This document shows positions 25,765 to 36,058 of a stretch of DNA of 64,000 nt, in pieces. The number at the start of each line of letters is the position of its first letter. Within the stretch, counting starts at the first letter, position 1. Source of the stretch: Polytrichum commune. Taxonomy: Eukaryota > Streptophyta > Polytrichopsida > Polytrichales > Polytrichaceae. The stretch is taken from contig OX485803.1 in the NCBI GenBank assembly GCA_950295325.1, positions 33,294,001 to 33,358,000 on the forward strand, in the 5' to 3' direction. Below the pieces are notes generated by a model. It had not been told where the DNA came from. It did not search any database and worked only from the letters and a program-made list of their open reading frames with translations. Made by a program: the position numbers and the translations under genes.

Positions 25765-25780
25765 CTATATAACCTTCACT
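25765..25780 (+). promoter_or_regulatory. TATA-like site
   Basis: CTCACTATATAACC is followed by a pyrimidine-rich block (CTCTCCCCTCTTTCTCTC), as in plant core promoters and LTRs. The downstream DNA holds 15-bp and 163-bp tandem arrays and no clear coding region. A retroelement promoter is the likeliest source. Confidence 0.4.
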
Positions 25781-25992
25781 CTCCCCTCTTTCTCTCTCTT
25801 TCCTTCGTACTCCTTGACACCCCATGTGTTATAAGTGTGAGTGTGTGAGAAACAAGAGAGGAGCACGTGTGTGTACAAGGTTTCAAGGTGAAGAACCATT
25901 AGTCTTGAAGATTAACTTCACATTATTGGATGTAGTCTTAGATTTAAGGCATTTAGAAACGAGGAATTAGCTCATAGTGTCCAACTTCTAGC

Positions 25993-26067
25993 ATTTAGAT
26001 CTATAGTATTTAGATTTATAGTGTTTAGACTTATAGTGTGTAGAGTTATAATATTTAGATTTATGGT
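25993..26067. repeat. 15-bp tandem repeat, five copies
   Basis: Five consecutive 15-bp units of the form ATTTAGATTTATAGT, differing by one to three bases each. They lie between the TATA-like site at 25770 and the 163-bp array. Confidence 0.85.
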
Positions 26068-26134
26068 AGATTGGAACACTCAATTTTATGGGTAGTAGTT
26101 TGTTGAAGGCAGTATATGCTTGAACTGTTGCGGC

Positions 26135-26640
26135 AGGCTACTGGTCTCGGTTGCAGACAGGCTGCTGGTCTCGGCTGCAGACTGTCGGATGGAGGCGACT
26201 AAGTATAACCAGTTGGTTGGGTGGTAACTGGGTTACCACAGTGGGGTTAGTTAGCGACTAAGTGTAAACTGCTGGTGGAAGTGACTAAGTATCACCAGCT
26301 GGTTAGTTGGTAACTAAGTATAGGCTGTTGGTCTCAGCTGCAGACTGCCGGTTGGAGGCGACTAAGTATAACCAGCTGGCTAGGTGGTAATTGGGTTATC
26401 ACAGTGGGGTTAGTTAGCGACTAAGTGTAAGCTACTAGTGGAAGTGACTAAATATAACCAACTAATTAGTTGGTAACTAAGTGTAGGCTGCTGGTCTCGG
26501 CTACAGACTGCTGGGTGGAGGCGACTAAGTATAACCGGCTGGTTAGGTGGTAACTGGGTTACCACAGCAGGTTAGTTGGTAACTAAGCTGGGTTAGTTGG
26601 TGACTAAGTATAACCAGCTGGGTTAGGCTAATCGGGTTAG
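26135..26640. repeat. 163-bp tandem array, about three copies
   Basis: Units start at 26161, 26324 and 26487, exactly 163 bp apart, anchored by GCTGCTGGTCTCGGCTGCAG and by GGAGGCGACTAAGTATAACC (26191, 26354, 26517). Within each unit the words GACTAAGTATAACCAGCTGG and GGTTAGTTGGTAACTAAG recur, so the array is a higher-order repeat built from a shorter motif. The third unit decays near 26600. The unit length is not a multiple of three and no frame crosses it. Confidence 0.9.
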
Positions 26641-28980
26641 GGGTTGCATTAAGGATCTAACTTGGGAATGAGTTGCGATGAACTTGCGGAAGAGGAGGTG
26701 ATACTAAGTAATGAGAGAGATAAGTGTTTTTTAACACTTGTGTATTCATCACATGGAGCCAACAAGCTATAGCCTCAACGATGTGTCATGCACTAGTGAA
26801 GAATCGTCAGTCAGGACCAAGTTTGCAAGAGGGAAATCCTTAAGGGCATGCGTGGCAAAAGCGGTGGGGTGGACTCTTGAGAAAACCAAGGATGTACCTA
26901 TGCAAGAGAATCACATTAATAAAATGTCATGACTTGAAGTAAGTTGTGAGTCTATTAAGGTAGAACGTGCATTCCATGTTACCACAAGTTTTTATGATAC
27001 ACATGTGATGTCCAAACCTATTACCCGGACTAGGACGCTTAAGGGTGGTGGGTTTGGCCTCACAAGTTCTGTTACCAATAACCTCTCACTATGCATAGAT
27101 CTTAGCATATATAATAGATGAGGCTCTCTTTGGCAAGATCGGGTAAGTGTGAGAGGAGGCCTACTTGCTGCCATGTGGAGTTGTTCGGTGCAGCTCCGCC
27201 TTGGAACCCCGGGGTGGCAACACTTGTATAAGAAGCAGGGGTCACCAGATTAAGAAGAGGAATTGAATCTAAAATTTATAATAAGTCTCCTTTAAATTAT
27301 AATAATATATTTAAAGAAAGGAGTTGAACTTGCTAATATAATAAGTTATAAATGAAAAATTGGCATCAACTTGGATTCCCACCAATACATCATCTTATAG
27401 TTTAGAACACAAGAAACATTCATTTTTGAAACTATAATCCATGTCACTACAAGTAGTCTAAACAATTTTCGCAAATTAGCAACTCAAGCAAAGCTCAACG
27501 GTAGAAGAAACCAAGAGTACCACAAAGAAGTCCTTAGAGATTCATGCGTAACTTTCTAAAATTTACTCCATGTTTATTATTCACAGTGCTCTCAAGACAA
27601 TTTCTTAATACCTTGGACATATGATGTTTCATACAAAATCTTGTTGCATATAGACGAAGATAAGTTAGTTAAGAAACGATCATGAGTCCAATAGTTGGTA
27701 ATGCTTAAAGGCCACCTATTTCCCACCATAACCTCCATAATATATTTATGAAGTTAAGAACACCTAAAATACTAACAAAACACTTTGTGGAATCAAAAGC
27801 TTTGTTTAAATGAACCATGAAAAACATTGTAGCTTCAACTCAACTTCTTAAAACACAACCACACTTGAAGCCAACTGTCATCACATGTTTCCACCTCGTT
27901 GTGTAGACGAGATAATTTATTTGAGGAAAATTTATGAGTCTAGGAGCAAGGAAATGCTTAATGGCCACCCATTTCCCACCTTAACTTCCATATTCATGCT
28001 AACAAGAAGCTCTATGGACTCGATGAGCTTTGTTTCCATAAACCATGAAAAGTAACCCTAGACCAACTTCTTAAAATGGAACCATTATTGAAGTCAACCA
28101 TCACCATATGGTGTCGTTAGAAAACCTAACATTGATGTTGCTCAAGAAGCCTAGCATGACAATACCCACAAGTTGGTTAAAAATCTCACACGCGCAAAAT
28201 ACACCATAAGTATTTGGCAAAACGGGGACAAGACAAAAACAAACAAAAATACTTAGCAAGTGAATATGATTGTTTGCTATTGATGCTTCATGGAAGTGTG
28301 CTCAAGCAACTGCCCATTTACTTGGTTCACACACCGGTCACACATAACACCAACAACACCAACACTAGTGCAACCATGTGGCCCTCAAAACCCTAAACCC
28401 TAAATTCCACCTCAAATCCCTTGGAAGCTACCCTTCTTAGATTTTTTAATATATTATTAGAAATTAATATGAAACAATGGTTAAGAAAGGAAATAAAAAG
28501 TTGAGGGGTCTGGATGGTGACCCCTGCATATGAAGAACTACTTTATAATACGTTCTAAAAATGATTTGTGGAGGTTCAAAGCTATTTTGATTTGAGCATT
28601 TATGGTTTCATTGGATTCCTCTATCCCCTTTCTACGCATGTTGCTTGTCTTTACACAATAACAAATTGTAAACTCTTATGTCCCCTCCCCACCTGACATT
28701 AGCAAAAACCGGGTACTTAGGCTAAGACCCACCTTAATATCCAGGGCTCGGGTATTAGGGTCCACCACATAGTTTGGTCATAGATGGCAGGTGTGGGCCT
28801 AATACCCAGGGCCATCTTACCTCAACAAACCAACAACCTTCTTAAATCTACCGCTAAAACTGGTTGTAAAAGTGATGGGAGAGTCTTGGCTCCCAAACCT
28901 ACCGGAGGCTCCTAATGGCACTTCTCAACTGCCATTTCAACTGTGCCATTTCAACTGTTCATAGGCCAACGGAAATACGA
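26641..28980. other. no recognised gene
   Basis: Mixed AT-rich DNA. A short block at 27030-27072 is shared with 12905-12955 and, inverted, 40870-40930. AACCCTAAACCCTAAATTCC at 28388-28407 resembles two and a half telomere-type units but is too short to be meaningful. No coding region could be supported. Confidence 0.4.
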
Positions 28981-29600
28981 CTTCTAAACCTCACCTTCAG
29001 CATGAACAACCGTTTTTAAGGGATTTGCGGAACACAAAATTGTGGAATTTGCACCTTGTTCGAGACATTGCAGTTGGTTGGAATCCATGTGTCGCACAAC
29101 ATGCTACGCATGTGCAGGCAATCGGTCTCTCCATATACTCTCTGAATTATATTTGCTCATCTATCCTGAATGGTTCTACCTCATCCGTGCGGATTTTATT
29201 TGAAATTGTTGTTATTGTTGTTCAAGGTTAAAGTTGGATCAACCAGAGTTTCCTCAGCGTAATGTCTTCAGCTTTGAATTCAACATTAGTCTTCACGTAG
29301 CAATCTATTTCTCTTACAAAATTTCGGCATTAGGAACTGCTAATTGCTGGCGAAGTTTTCCGGGTGCAATGCTGGTTGTCCCGGATTGCCACTACAATGC
29401 TTGGCTTCAGGGTTTAGGAATCAACCTAAGAGATTTGAGGTTTGAACACTGAAAAACATGCTACAAGTCGTCTCCTTGTTTTAGCAACGCTTTCAACTTC
29501 ATGTACCAATTGATATTGAGGATCCCAATCCTCACAGTTGGGAAGTGCAGTTGGGGCCATTGAGAAGCCCGGGAGCCGGGACCCTCATCTCGGTTTTACT

Positions 29601-30304
29601 GGTAATAGGGCGGACGCTAAATACCCCCCCACGAACTTTTCGGGGGGGGGGGGGGGGGGGGGGGATATTCTGTCAGGGGCAGCCCCCCGACATTTTTTCT
29701 GCAGCCGACCGAAAATTGTTGCCCGCCCGCCCGATTTTGAAAAAACTAGTGTACTTGCATTTTTGAAGGCTACTTGTCCACAAATCCCATATTGAGTGCA
29801 CTTCATTTTCAAGGTCTCAAATCCAATATATATGTTCACTTCCATTGAGTAAATAAGCAATTGACTAGATTTCATTTTCAAAGTGAAACCGCCAATAAAG
29901 CATGTAATTAACTTGGAAGTCAAAAATATTACAAAATCCTCATTACCACTGAGGTTATAATTTTTGTCACTTACAATTGAAAAGGACTTTGTCATTCTAA
30001 AATGAAACTAAAATTTATGATTTTTTTAATTTTTCATATAATATAATTTTTCTATTATATTATATATAATAATTATACTATACTATACTATACTATATCT
30101 AATATCTAATATATATTTAATACCTTCTACAATCACAAAGTTTTCATACGCATTTAAACTAGTTAAGTACATTTTATAAGTAATTAGGGTCAATTAATTT
30201 GGTACGCATATTTTCTGATTTAATTGGGCTTGGATTTGACAGAATATCCCCCCCCCCCCCCCCCAAAAGTTTGTGGGGGGGTATTTAGCGTCCGCCCTGG
30301 TAAT
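29601..30304. mobile_element. 692-bp TIR element with poly-G/poly-C in its inverted repeats
   Basis: The element runs 29607-30298. Both ends read AGGGCGGACGCTAAATACCC, a C-run, ACRAACTTTT, a long G-run (23 G at 29642-29664 on the left; complement of 17 C at 30248-30264 on the right), then ATATTCTGTCA. The inverted repeats thus reach about 75 bp and differ mainly in homopolymer length. Flanks carry a 6-bp direct repeat, GGTAAT (29601-29606 and 30299-30304). The interior is AT-rich, with an (ATACT)n-like run near 30075, and has no transposase. Superfamily uncertain: AGGGCGG ends resemble hAT, but the duplication is 6 rather than 8 bp. Confidence 0.88.
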
Positions 30305-30787
30305 ATGGCTCAAGAAGGCGATTAAGCTAAGACCCAACCGGCCCAATATGATGATGCCATATGCCCACACTTAGTTGCCCTATAAGCCCTCCGCAATGAT
30401 AGTGGGGGTAGGCAGCCTCGGCCCTATTACTATAAGATGGAACTTTTAGGAGTGACATGGTGGCATGCCACCTCAGATTGGATGCTAATACTGGCCCAAG
30501 TGGGGAAGGACGGTATTAAGCACTCCGATTTAGCCTAAAACTTGCCTCCCTAAAATCAAGTGGGGAGGGGGCATTAGATGCATTAGAAGGGAATAATAAG
30601 GAGTTGTTTTTGAAGGAAGAGTTGCCACCCTGGGCTTCAAACCTCTCTCCAGAGTTCAACTTCGGACAGGAACGGTTGACCTCCCATCGGAGATTGAGGT
30701 TTGCATCGGCTTTATTGGTCTCTCGGGGTGTTGATACTGGGCCCTTTCATGTCTTCTCCCTGCTCATCGTTCCGAGGGTGGTTAGAC

Positions 30788-31238
30788 TCAGGGGCGGTTT
30801 ACACTATGGACCATGAAGTCGTCCCACGGCCGTCTAAGCGATGTGATTGGACGTTGAAGTCGTCCCGGGACGACTTGGGTTTACACCAAGGAAAAAATGG
30901 CAGAGTGACCACGGAGGTTGAGGTCCACAAAATATTATTTTTTAAGCCTACTCTATCCACTGCCATGGTCCAACGGGTTTTCCGTTGGGACAAGCAAAAG
31001 AGGTGGTCCGGGAAAAAGAGCAAGGGCCCATGTCAAAAAAATGCCGTTTTAAGCCTTTTTGGTGCATGGTCATTCTTCATGGTCCACATTCGGTTTACAC
31101 CTAGTGAAGGGCCCATGAACCATGAAAACTAATATTTTAGTAACTCGGACCATGGAAGTCGTCCCATGAAGTCGTCCCACGCAAAATAGGCCTCTTACGT
31201 GGGACGACTTCATGGTCCATAGTGTAAACCGCCCCTCA
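30788..31238. mobile_element. 445-bp TIR element with repeated GTCGTCCC motif
   Basis: Perfect 38-bp terminal inverted repeats start GGGGCGGTTTACACTATGG at 30791 and end with the complement at 31235. They are flanked by TCA at 30788-30790 and 31236-31238, a 3-bp target duplication. The motif GTCGTCCC occurs six times in either orientation: in both ends, twice near 31150-31170, and as a perfect 20-bp palindrome AAGTCGTCCCGGGACGACTT near 30857. The element is non-autonomous. A 3-bp duplication is seen in PIF/Harbinger and CACTA groups, but the termini match neither exactly. Confidence 0.85.
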
Positions 31239-32083
31239 GCTCTCCTGAAAGAGATCCTCGAAGTTGCGCTCCTGGAAAAGAGACCCTTGAAGCCTTAGTC
31301 GGTCACCTTTCTCCCGCTCGGGCTTGGATCGCTTTAGCCTCTGCTAGATCTGAGGTTTATTTCGATTAATCGCGCATGTACGTAGTGCTGTAGGCCCTTG
31401 CCCTCGAGTACTCTTCTTGATGATTAAAGGTTTGAATTTGTTTCTGTGGTTCCGAGATCTCATTCTAGACTCTGCTAGATAGGATTAATTAGATGCCCTT
31501 CGCTACTGGGTAAAATTCTCTTGCGGCCCTCTTCTCGCCTTGAAATTACTCCTGGCTGCTCCCATTTGTTAGATTCATTAGATTTGCTAGAACTTCGGCA
31601 ATTCTCTCCTCACAGCAATCCTGCTTCGACTGACCCAACACGCGGAACTGGAATCAAATCAAAGCTGGATTCCGACGCAGCAATTGCAGTCACTGCATGC
31701 ATCATGAGGAGGCAGAAACTTCTGTTAAGCTTATAAAAGTTAATCAGATGCATGCTCACACGAACACCAACAACCGGAGGTCAATGCAAGCAAAACACGT
31801 CTTGGTATCGGCAGCATGATTGGCCAACCTTCACCTTTCCCACATGCGCATTTGGACAGGCTTCTTGCTATTCGCGAACCCAAAAAATCACTAAAGGCTT
31901 GAATCTTTGATTGACTCTAGTATGTAAGCGAAACTTCCTCTGGGGAACAGAGCTCACATTTAACTTACGCGGTATATTTATGTAAGGTATGTGAGCCTTC
32001 TGTGGCCACTCTTCTCAGGAGATCATTTAGATTTTGCAGTCTCTTGATCATACAGGAAATCATCTGGTAGAAAAGTGTTCATC

Positions 32084-32353
32084 TCCAAGCCCGACCAGCT
32101 ACATGCTGTAATCATTCTGCTTTTCCTTAGTTAAGGTATATTGATTCCTCTAGAACGATCGACATCTTTCCTGAAGGGCTTGAACTTCAACTGGATTATC
32201 TCTGCGGCAAATCAGACTTCCAAGCCTAACCGGCTACATGTTGTGATCATTTGGCTTTTCCTTTTTGAATTGAGGTACACTGATCCCTCTGGAATGCTTG
32301 GTAATTTTCCTGAAGTTTTGAACTGCAAATGGACTGTCTCCACAACAAACCAT
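32084..32353 (+). repeat. 135-bp tandem duplication
   Basis: Two diverged copies start at 32084 and 32219, both reading TCCAAGCC-ACC-GCTACATG, then CTTTTCCTT, TCCTCT-GAA and TTTCCTGAAG. The second copy lies in a plus-strand frame open from 32141 to 32482 (113 codons, unrecognised). The first copy carries a stop and a shifted frame. Low coding confidence. Confidence 0.6.
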
Positions 32354-32482
32354 CTTGCGAAGCAACTTATTAACTGTGCACTCAAACTTGTAGAAGGTTT
32401 GCCTTCAAAAGAAGGATCAGGTTATGACGATCTACAGTGCAAAAATGAAGTGTTGAGGCAGGTCATGAGGGCTACCTTTTAA

Positions 32483-33352
32483 GATTTATGCTGCTCAATG
32501 GTCAGGAATTTGGGGTTCCCTCTGTTTATGGGCTGAGGACGTTTCGCTAATAATATGGGAAAGCGGACTACTTCTTCAGTAGGTTTTAAGCCCCCCCCGT
32601 GGCCCCCCCTAAGAGCACAACTCCGGTTTCTATAAGACACCAACAAGATGAACCTACTCAACTCGGTATAACATCTGCACTAAGATTTTTCACATACATT
32701 TCCCTCATTCACAATGGCATCCAAGACCCATGAACCCTCCCCCCCAAGCTTACCACACGAGCTGTAAATTTTATTGGTAGTTTTACCAGATCATGCTTGC
32801 AGGGGGTCCAACATTTACAAAATATGACCAAGTATGCTCTTGACACATTATGAATGGTTCTAAAATTCATGATCTCAAAACTCAAATGCACAATCTCAAT
32901 CCTCAAGCCCAACTCTCATTTCTTAAGGAATATGTCTCACATAATCTCACACGAAGAAGAATATAGAAGTCATAGGTCCATTGGTTGTCAATGAGAATAC
33001 AAACAAGGATTTGGAAAAGGAATCATGCGCAAAATTAGCATGTGGCTTAACAATTTATCTTCACACATGAAGAATGTGGATTCCAAAAGCGGGGTTTATT
33101 TGGACAACAAATCACCTTCTTATTTCTCTTTTGATTTTGAATCCATTATGAAAACGAACAAAAATGCTCTTGAAGGTTTGGCCCCCACTTTGGAATGACT
33201 ATGCAACAACTAGATAGTATCCAATGGGTTGTTCTAAAGCAACTTTGTGAGGAAAACTGACTTGAGCACAATATGCTTGAAAAATCTCTCCATATGTTCT
33301 AGAAAAAGTTTCAAACCACTATCAATGAGCTTCAAGGAATTATATAGCACTC
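32483..33352. other. no recognised gene
   Basis: Contains runs of 7-8 C near 32590-32610 and 32740, and frames of fewer than about 70 codons on both strands. Some plus-strand segments between 32940 and 33350 read like the decayed upstream part of the open frame at 33353, but stops are frequent. Confidence 0.3.
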
Positions 33353-33931
33353 ATGGATAGGGATGCACCGGGGGGATATTTCACAAGCAGTGTAGAATTT
33401 AGGAAAATTTGGTTGGAGCTTAAATCTCTTCATAGAAGTCACACAACTTTAAGCAAAGCTTTTCAAAACATTCAACCTCTGCAAAATTCACCAGCTTTGG
33501 AAACCTTGGATACGAAGAAGGGGAACACACTCAAAGAGGGTAAATTAACTAAGCTCACTACCTTGCTTTCCAATGAGGTCAATATTCTACAAGGCATTGT
33601 ACAATGTTCGAAATTGATGGAAAAAAATGAGATTCATGAAAAAAAAACATTTAGCATGGAATCAATGCATTCTTTCAACACCCTTCATACTCATATGAAA
33701 GAATTAGATTCTTGCATCTTTAACTTTGAGACATCCATGCTAACATCAAAGTATAATGACACCTCTCACATGTCCAAGCTAAAATGGGCCATAACCATAG
33801 TACAAGATCAACTAAAAATCCATGAAAAAGATGCTATTACATGGGTGTTTAAACTCAAAGAGGATGGCCAAGCAAAGAAAAAATTTAATTTAACAAAAAA
33901 AAATAACGCATGTAACCAGGTACCGTTGTGA
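33353..33931 (+). CDS. 192-codon open frame, unrecognised
   Basis: An ATG-started frame of 192 codons, lysine-, serine- and leucine-rich, with heptad-like stretches (EFRKIWLELKSLHRSHTTL; SKLKWAITIVQDQLKIHEKD) that could form short coiled coils. No signal peptide, membrane segment or known domain is visible. Its last codons (lysine/asparagine-rich) run into the A-rich edge of LINE copy B, so the true end may have been lost. The upstream 300 bp contains related-looking but broken frames. It may be a remnant of a longer plant or transposon protein. I do not assign a function. Confidence 0.3.
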   Translation: MDRDAPGGYFTSSVEFRKIWLELKSLHRSHTTLSKAFQNIQPLQNSPALETLDTKKGNTLKEGKLTKLTTLLSNEVNILQGIVQCSKLMEKNEIHEKKTFSMESMHSFNTLHTHMKELDSCIFNFETSMLTSKYNDTSHMSKLKWAITIVQDQLKIHEKDAITWVFKLKEDGQAKKKFNLTKKNNACNQVPL

Positions 33932-33934
33932 ATG

Positions 33935-35022
33935 TGAGCCCATTGGCCTAATGTTGATCACAGTAATCCATGATGTAACATAAGGTGTTAAGCCCTCCTA
34001 GGAGGTGGGCTCTGTAGTAGTACTAATGTTTCCCATTTATTGGGGGGGGGGGGATGGGTATTTGTTTGTTTTCAAGTTCCTTTTGTTTAGGACCAAGTAT
34101 GTGAGATACTTAATGGCATTCTGGTGAATGATTTGCATGAGAGTTTTGATGGTTACTTTTGGGATTTATAGGCGAGTAAGTTTTTTGATGGAGTGTTCGT
34201 GTATGGCCCCTCTTACTCCGGCTGTGATGGTGATTAGTGGGTTGGTTTGCCATCCATGGATTGTATAGCATTTATGAGGGGGTTGTATTTAATGTGTTTG
34301 TGTGTGAGGGCTTGATCAAGGTATCTATCATGGCAATATGTGAATTTAATGAGTTGGGTTGTGAGTGTTGGGGAAGGTATTATAGGTGTTTGTGTGTAAA
34401 ACACTTGTCTCAGGAAGAGGGGACATGGCCGGTTGGTATGTAACAACATGTCATGCCTATGATATAGGCACTAACAGCACCAAGCTATGTATACCACAAT
34501 AACGCTCAAACGGACCCAACGGGAATCGAACCCGGACCATATAATTGCAACACAAATGCTCCAACCAACCTTGGAACCATGACTTGATGACCACCAAGAA
34601 AAACAAATACCAATTTATACCCACATTATATCTAACCAATCAATGCTACTAATGTTCCTAGTACTTATCCATGGTTACTAAAGTGTCTATTCCCGAAAGG
34701 GGAAAGTAGTCTTGTACCAATGGCCCTTTGTCCTGCGGGCATTGGCTCATTGTCAGGACCCCGGTCAGGACGAACAAACACTCTATTCACGCCGGCCTAA
34801 AAAGGCTAGAGTTCATATCTATATGTTTGTGTGTGGTTTGGGGCTCCGATTATGCATAGGATATTTGGTCTTAGTCTGGTTAGGAGCATGTTCTTTGTAC
34901 ATTTAATGAGCCAATTTGGAATTGTTTGTTTGAGGGGTTTGTTGCTAAGGTTGTTTGCATTGGTTAGTGTGAAGAATCTGGTCTTTATGTTAGTTTGTAA
35001 TGCTTGGGTAATGAGGTGTATG
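33935..35022 (-). pseudogene. LINE ORF2 C-terminal relic, copy B, split by a SINE-like insertion
   Basis: Homologous to copy A on the minus strand: 35022-34824 and 34397-33935 carry the same C-terminal phrases (LLTRLRPNILCIIGAPNH; IKFTYCHDRYLDQALTHKH) and the same 3' sequence GGAGGTGGGCTCT. Homology ends at 35022, so this copy is shorter at its 5' end than copy A, as expected for a 5'-truncated LINE. It is interrupted at 34398-34823. A 12-G run lies at 34042-34053 in place of the A/T-rich repeat seen in copy A. Confidence 0.75.
34387..34834 (-). mobile_element. SINE-like insertion with tRNA-type promoter box
   Basis: 426 bp (34398-34823) inserted in LINE copy B and flanked by perfect 11-bp direct repeats TGTTTGTGTGT (34387-34397, 34824-34834). 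On the minus strand it holds a tRNA-type B box in GGTCCGGGTTCGATTCCC (around 34537-34520) and, upstream, GGTTGGTTGGAGCA as a possible A box. The minus-strand 3' end is T-rich (GTGTTTT), as in plant SINEs that end in short T runs. The tRNA-like part lies in the middle rather than at the 5' end, so this may be a composite of two elements. Confidence 0.65.
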
Positions 35023-35826
35023 GCCAAGCATATCCTTTTCATGATCAAAAAACACACCATGTACATGAATTATTGGAAAGGAAAAATGCAACCCACACTT
35101 ATAATTGTCCAATTTGAAAGAAAGTGAGCACGAGAATACCCTACAACTCACCCCAAGATTCTGACAACAGACACTTGGGGGTACTTCATGTATCTCATAA
35201 GCCTAGGCGATTGGAAAACTCAACCTGGATAGACCCCCCCTGCTTATTTTGAAACGCCTCAGTTGGGAGACAAAAAATAACCTACCTAAAAGATTGCAAA
35301 ATGCTTACAAATACACAAATTGGACTTGATGAAGATGGAACACCGACTCTCAACATAAAGTATTTGCCAAAGAAAATAAATCTTCTTTTAAAATAAAATA
35401 AAAACTTTGGAAATCCAAGAAAATAGCCAAGATCATATGTGTCAGGAAACATGACATGTACAACCCATATTACTTGAAGCAACAGTGAGGGACAAACCTC
35501 AACCTCATAATTTGTGCCCCATTTCATGTGTAATATAAAATTGTAAAGGTAACTCTATGCACAATAATATTCTAATAGCAAGTTTTTTCCAACTTTAGAT
35601 CTAATATTTCTAGTAGAAACTTGGGATAAAGATGGAATAGGTATGGCAAAATTATCAGGTTATTGTCATCTTTCCATTAAACACAATATTCAATAAAATG
35701 AGAGTTTTCCAGTGAATTGAGAGTACATAAAGCAAATTATTAATCCAAGAATGAAATGAAAACCACTGGAAAGTTGTAGAGTACAAGTAAAAAAATAACA
35801 TTTGATTTTCCGCCGTAAATTCCGCC
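35023..35826. other. no recognised gene
   Basis: AT-rich DNA with only short open frames on both strands; no repeats or domains recognised. Confidence 0.4.
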
Positions 35827-36058
35827 GTAGTTTCCATTAAAATGAGAGTATGTTAAGCTGGGAAATCGACTCATTTAGGTCGACTCAACCTAAATTGACA
35901 AAATATTATTCTCATTTAGGTCGACTCAACCTAAATTGACATAATATCCTCATTTAGGTCGACTCAACCTAAATTGACATAATGTCCTCATTTAGGTCGA
36001 CTCAACCTAAATGAGTCGATTTCCCAACTTTACATACTCTCATTTTAATGGAAACTAC
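35827..36058. mobile_element. 232-bp foldback element with internal GTCGAC repeats
   Basis: The ends GTAGTTTCCATTAAAATGAG and complement form inverted repeats of about 55 bp with two visible mismatches (left 35827-35881, right near 36005-36058). The middle holds four tandem units of about 37 bp, each containing TTTAGGTCGACTCAACCTAAAT, itself a near palindrome. The whole can fold into one long hairpin. No convincing target duplication was found. Non-autonomous foldback or MITE-type element. Confidence 0.85.

Larger units (their letters stand above)
28981..32480 (+). other. GC-richer unrecognised region split by two TIR elements
   Basis: Three segments (28981-29606, 30305-30790, 31239-32480) have a less AT-rich texture than their surroundings and short plus-strand open frames at 29025-29231, 29234-29452, 30604-30816 and 32141-32482. 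Two non-autonomous TIR elements sit between them, so the segments may once have been contiguous. None shows a domain I recognise. A transcribed host region or old gene remnant is possible, but unproven. Confidence 0.25.

Noticed and set aside
28388-28407. AACCCTAAACCCTAAATTCC as an interstitial telomere
   Set aside because: Only about two and a half units; too short to distinguish from chance. The CTAAACCTAAACCCC at 62470 is likewise too short.
29585-29995. 136-codon minus frame across the TIR element
   Set aside because: It runs through poly-proline encoded by the G-run and AT-rich filler; no domain.
34480-34560. A genuine tRNA gene on the minus strand
   Set aside because: A B box is present, but no complete cloverleaf was found and the sequence lies within a transposed unit with target duplications.
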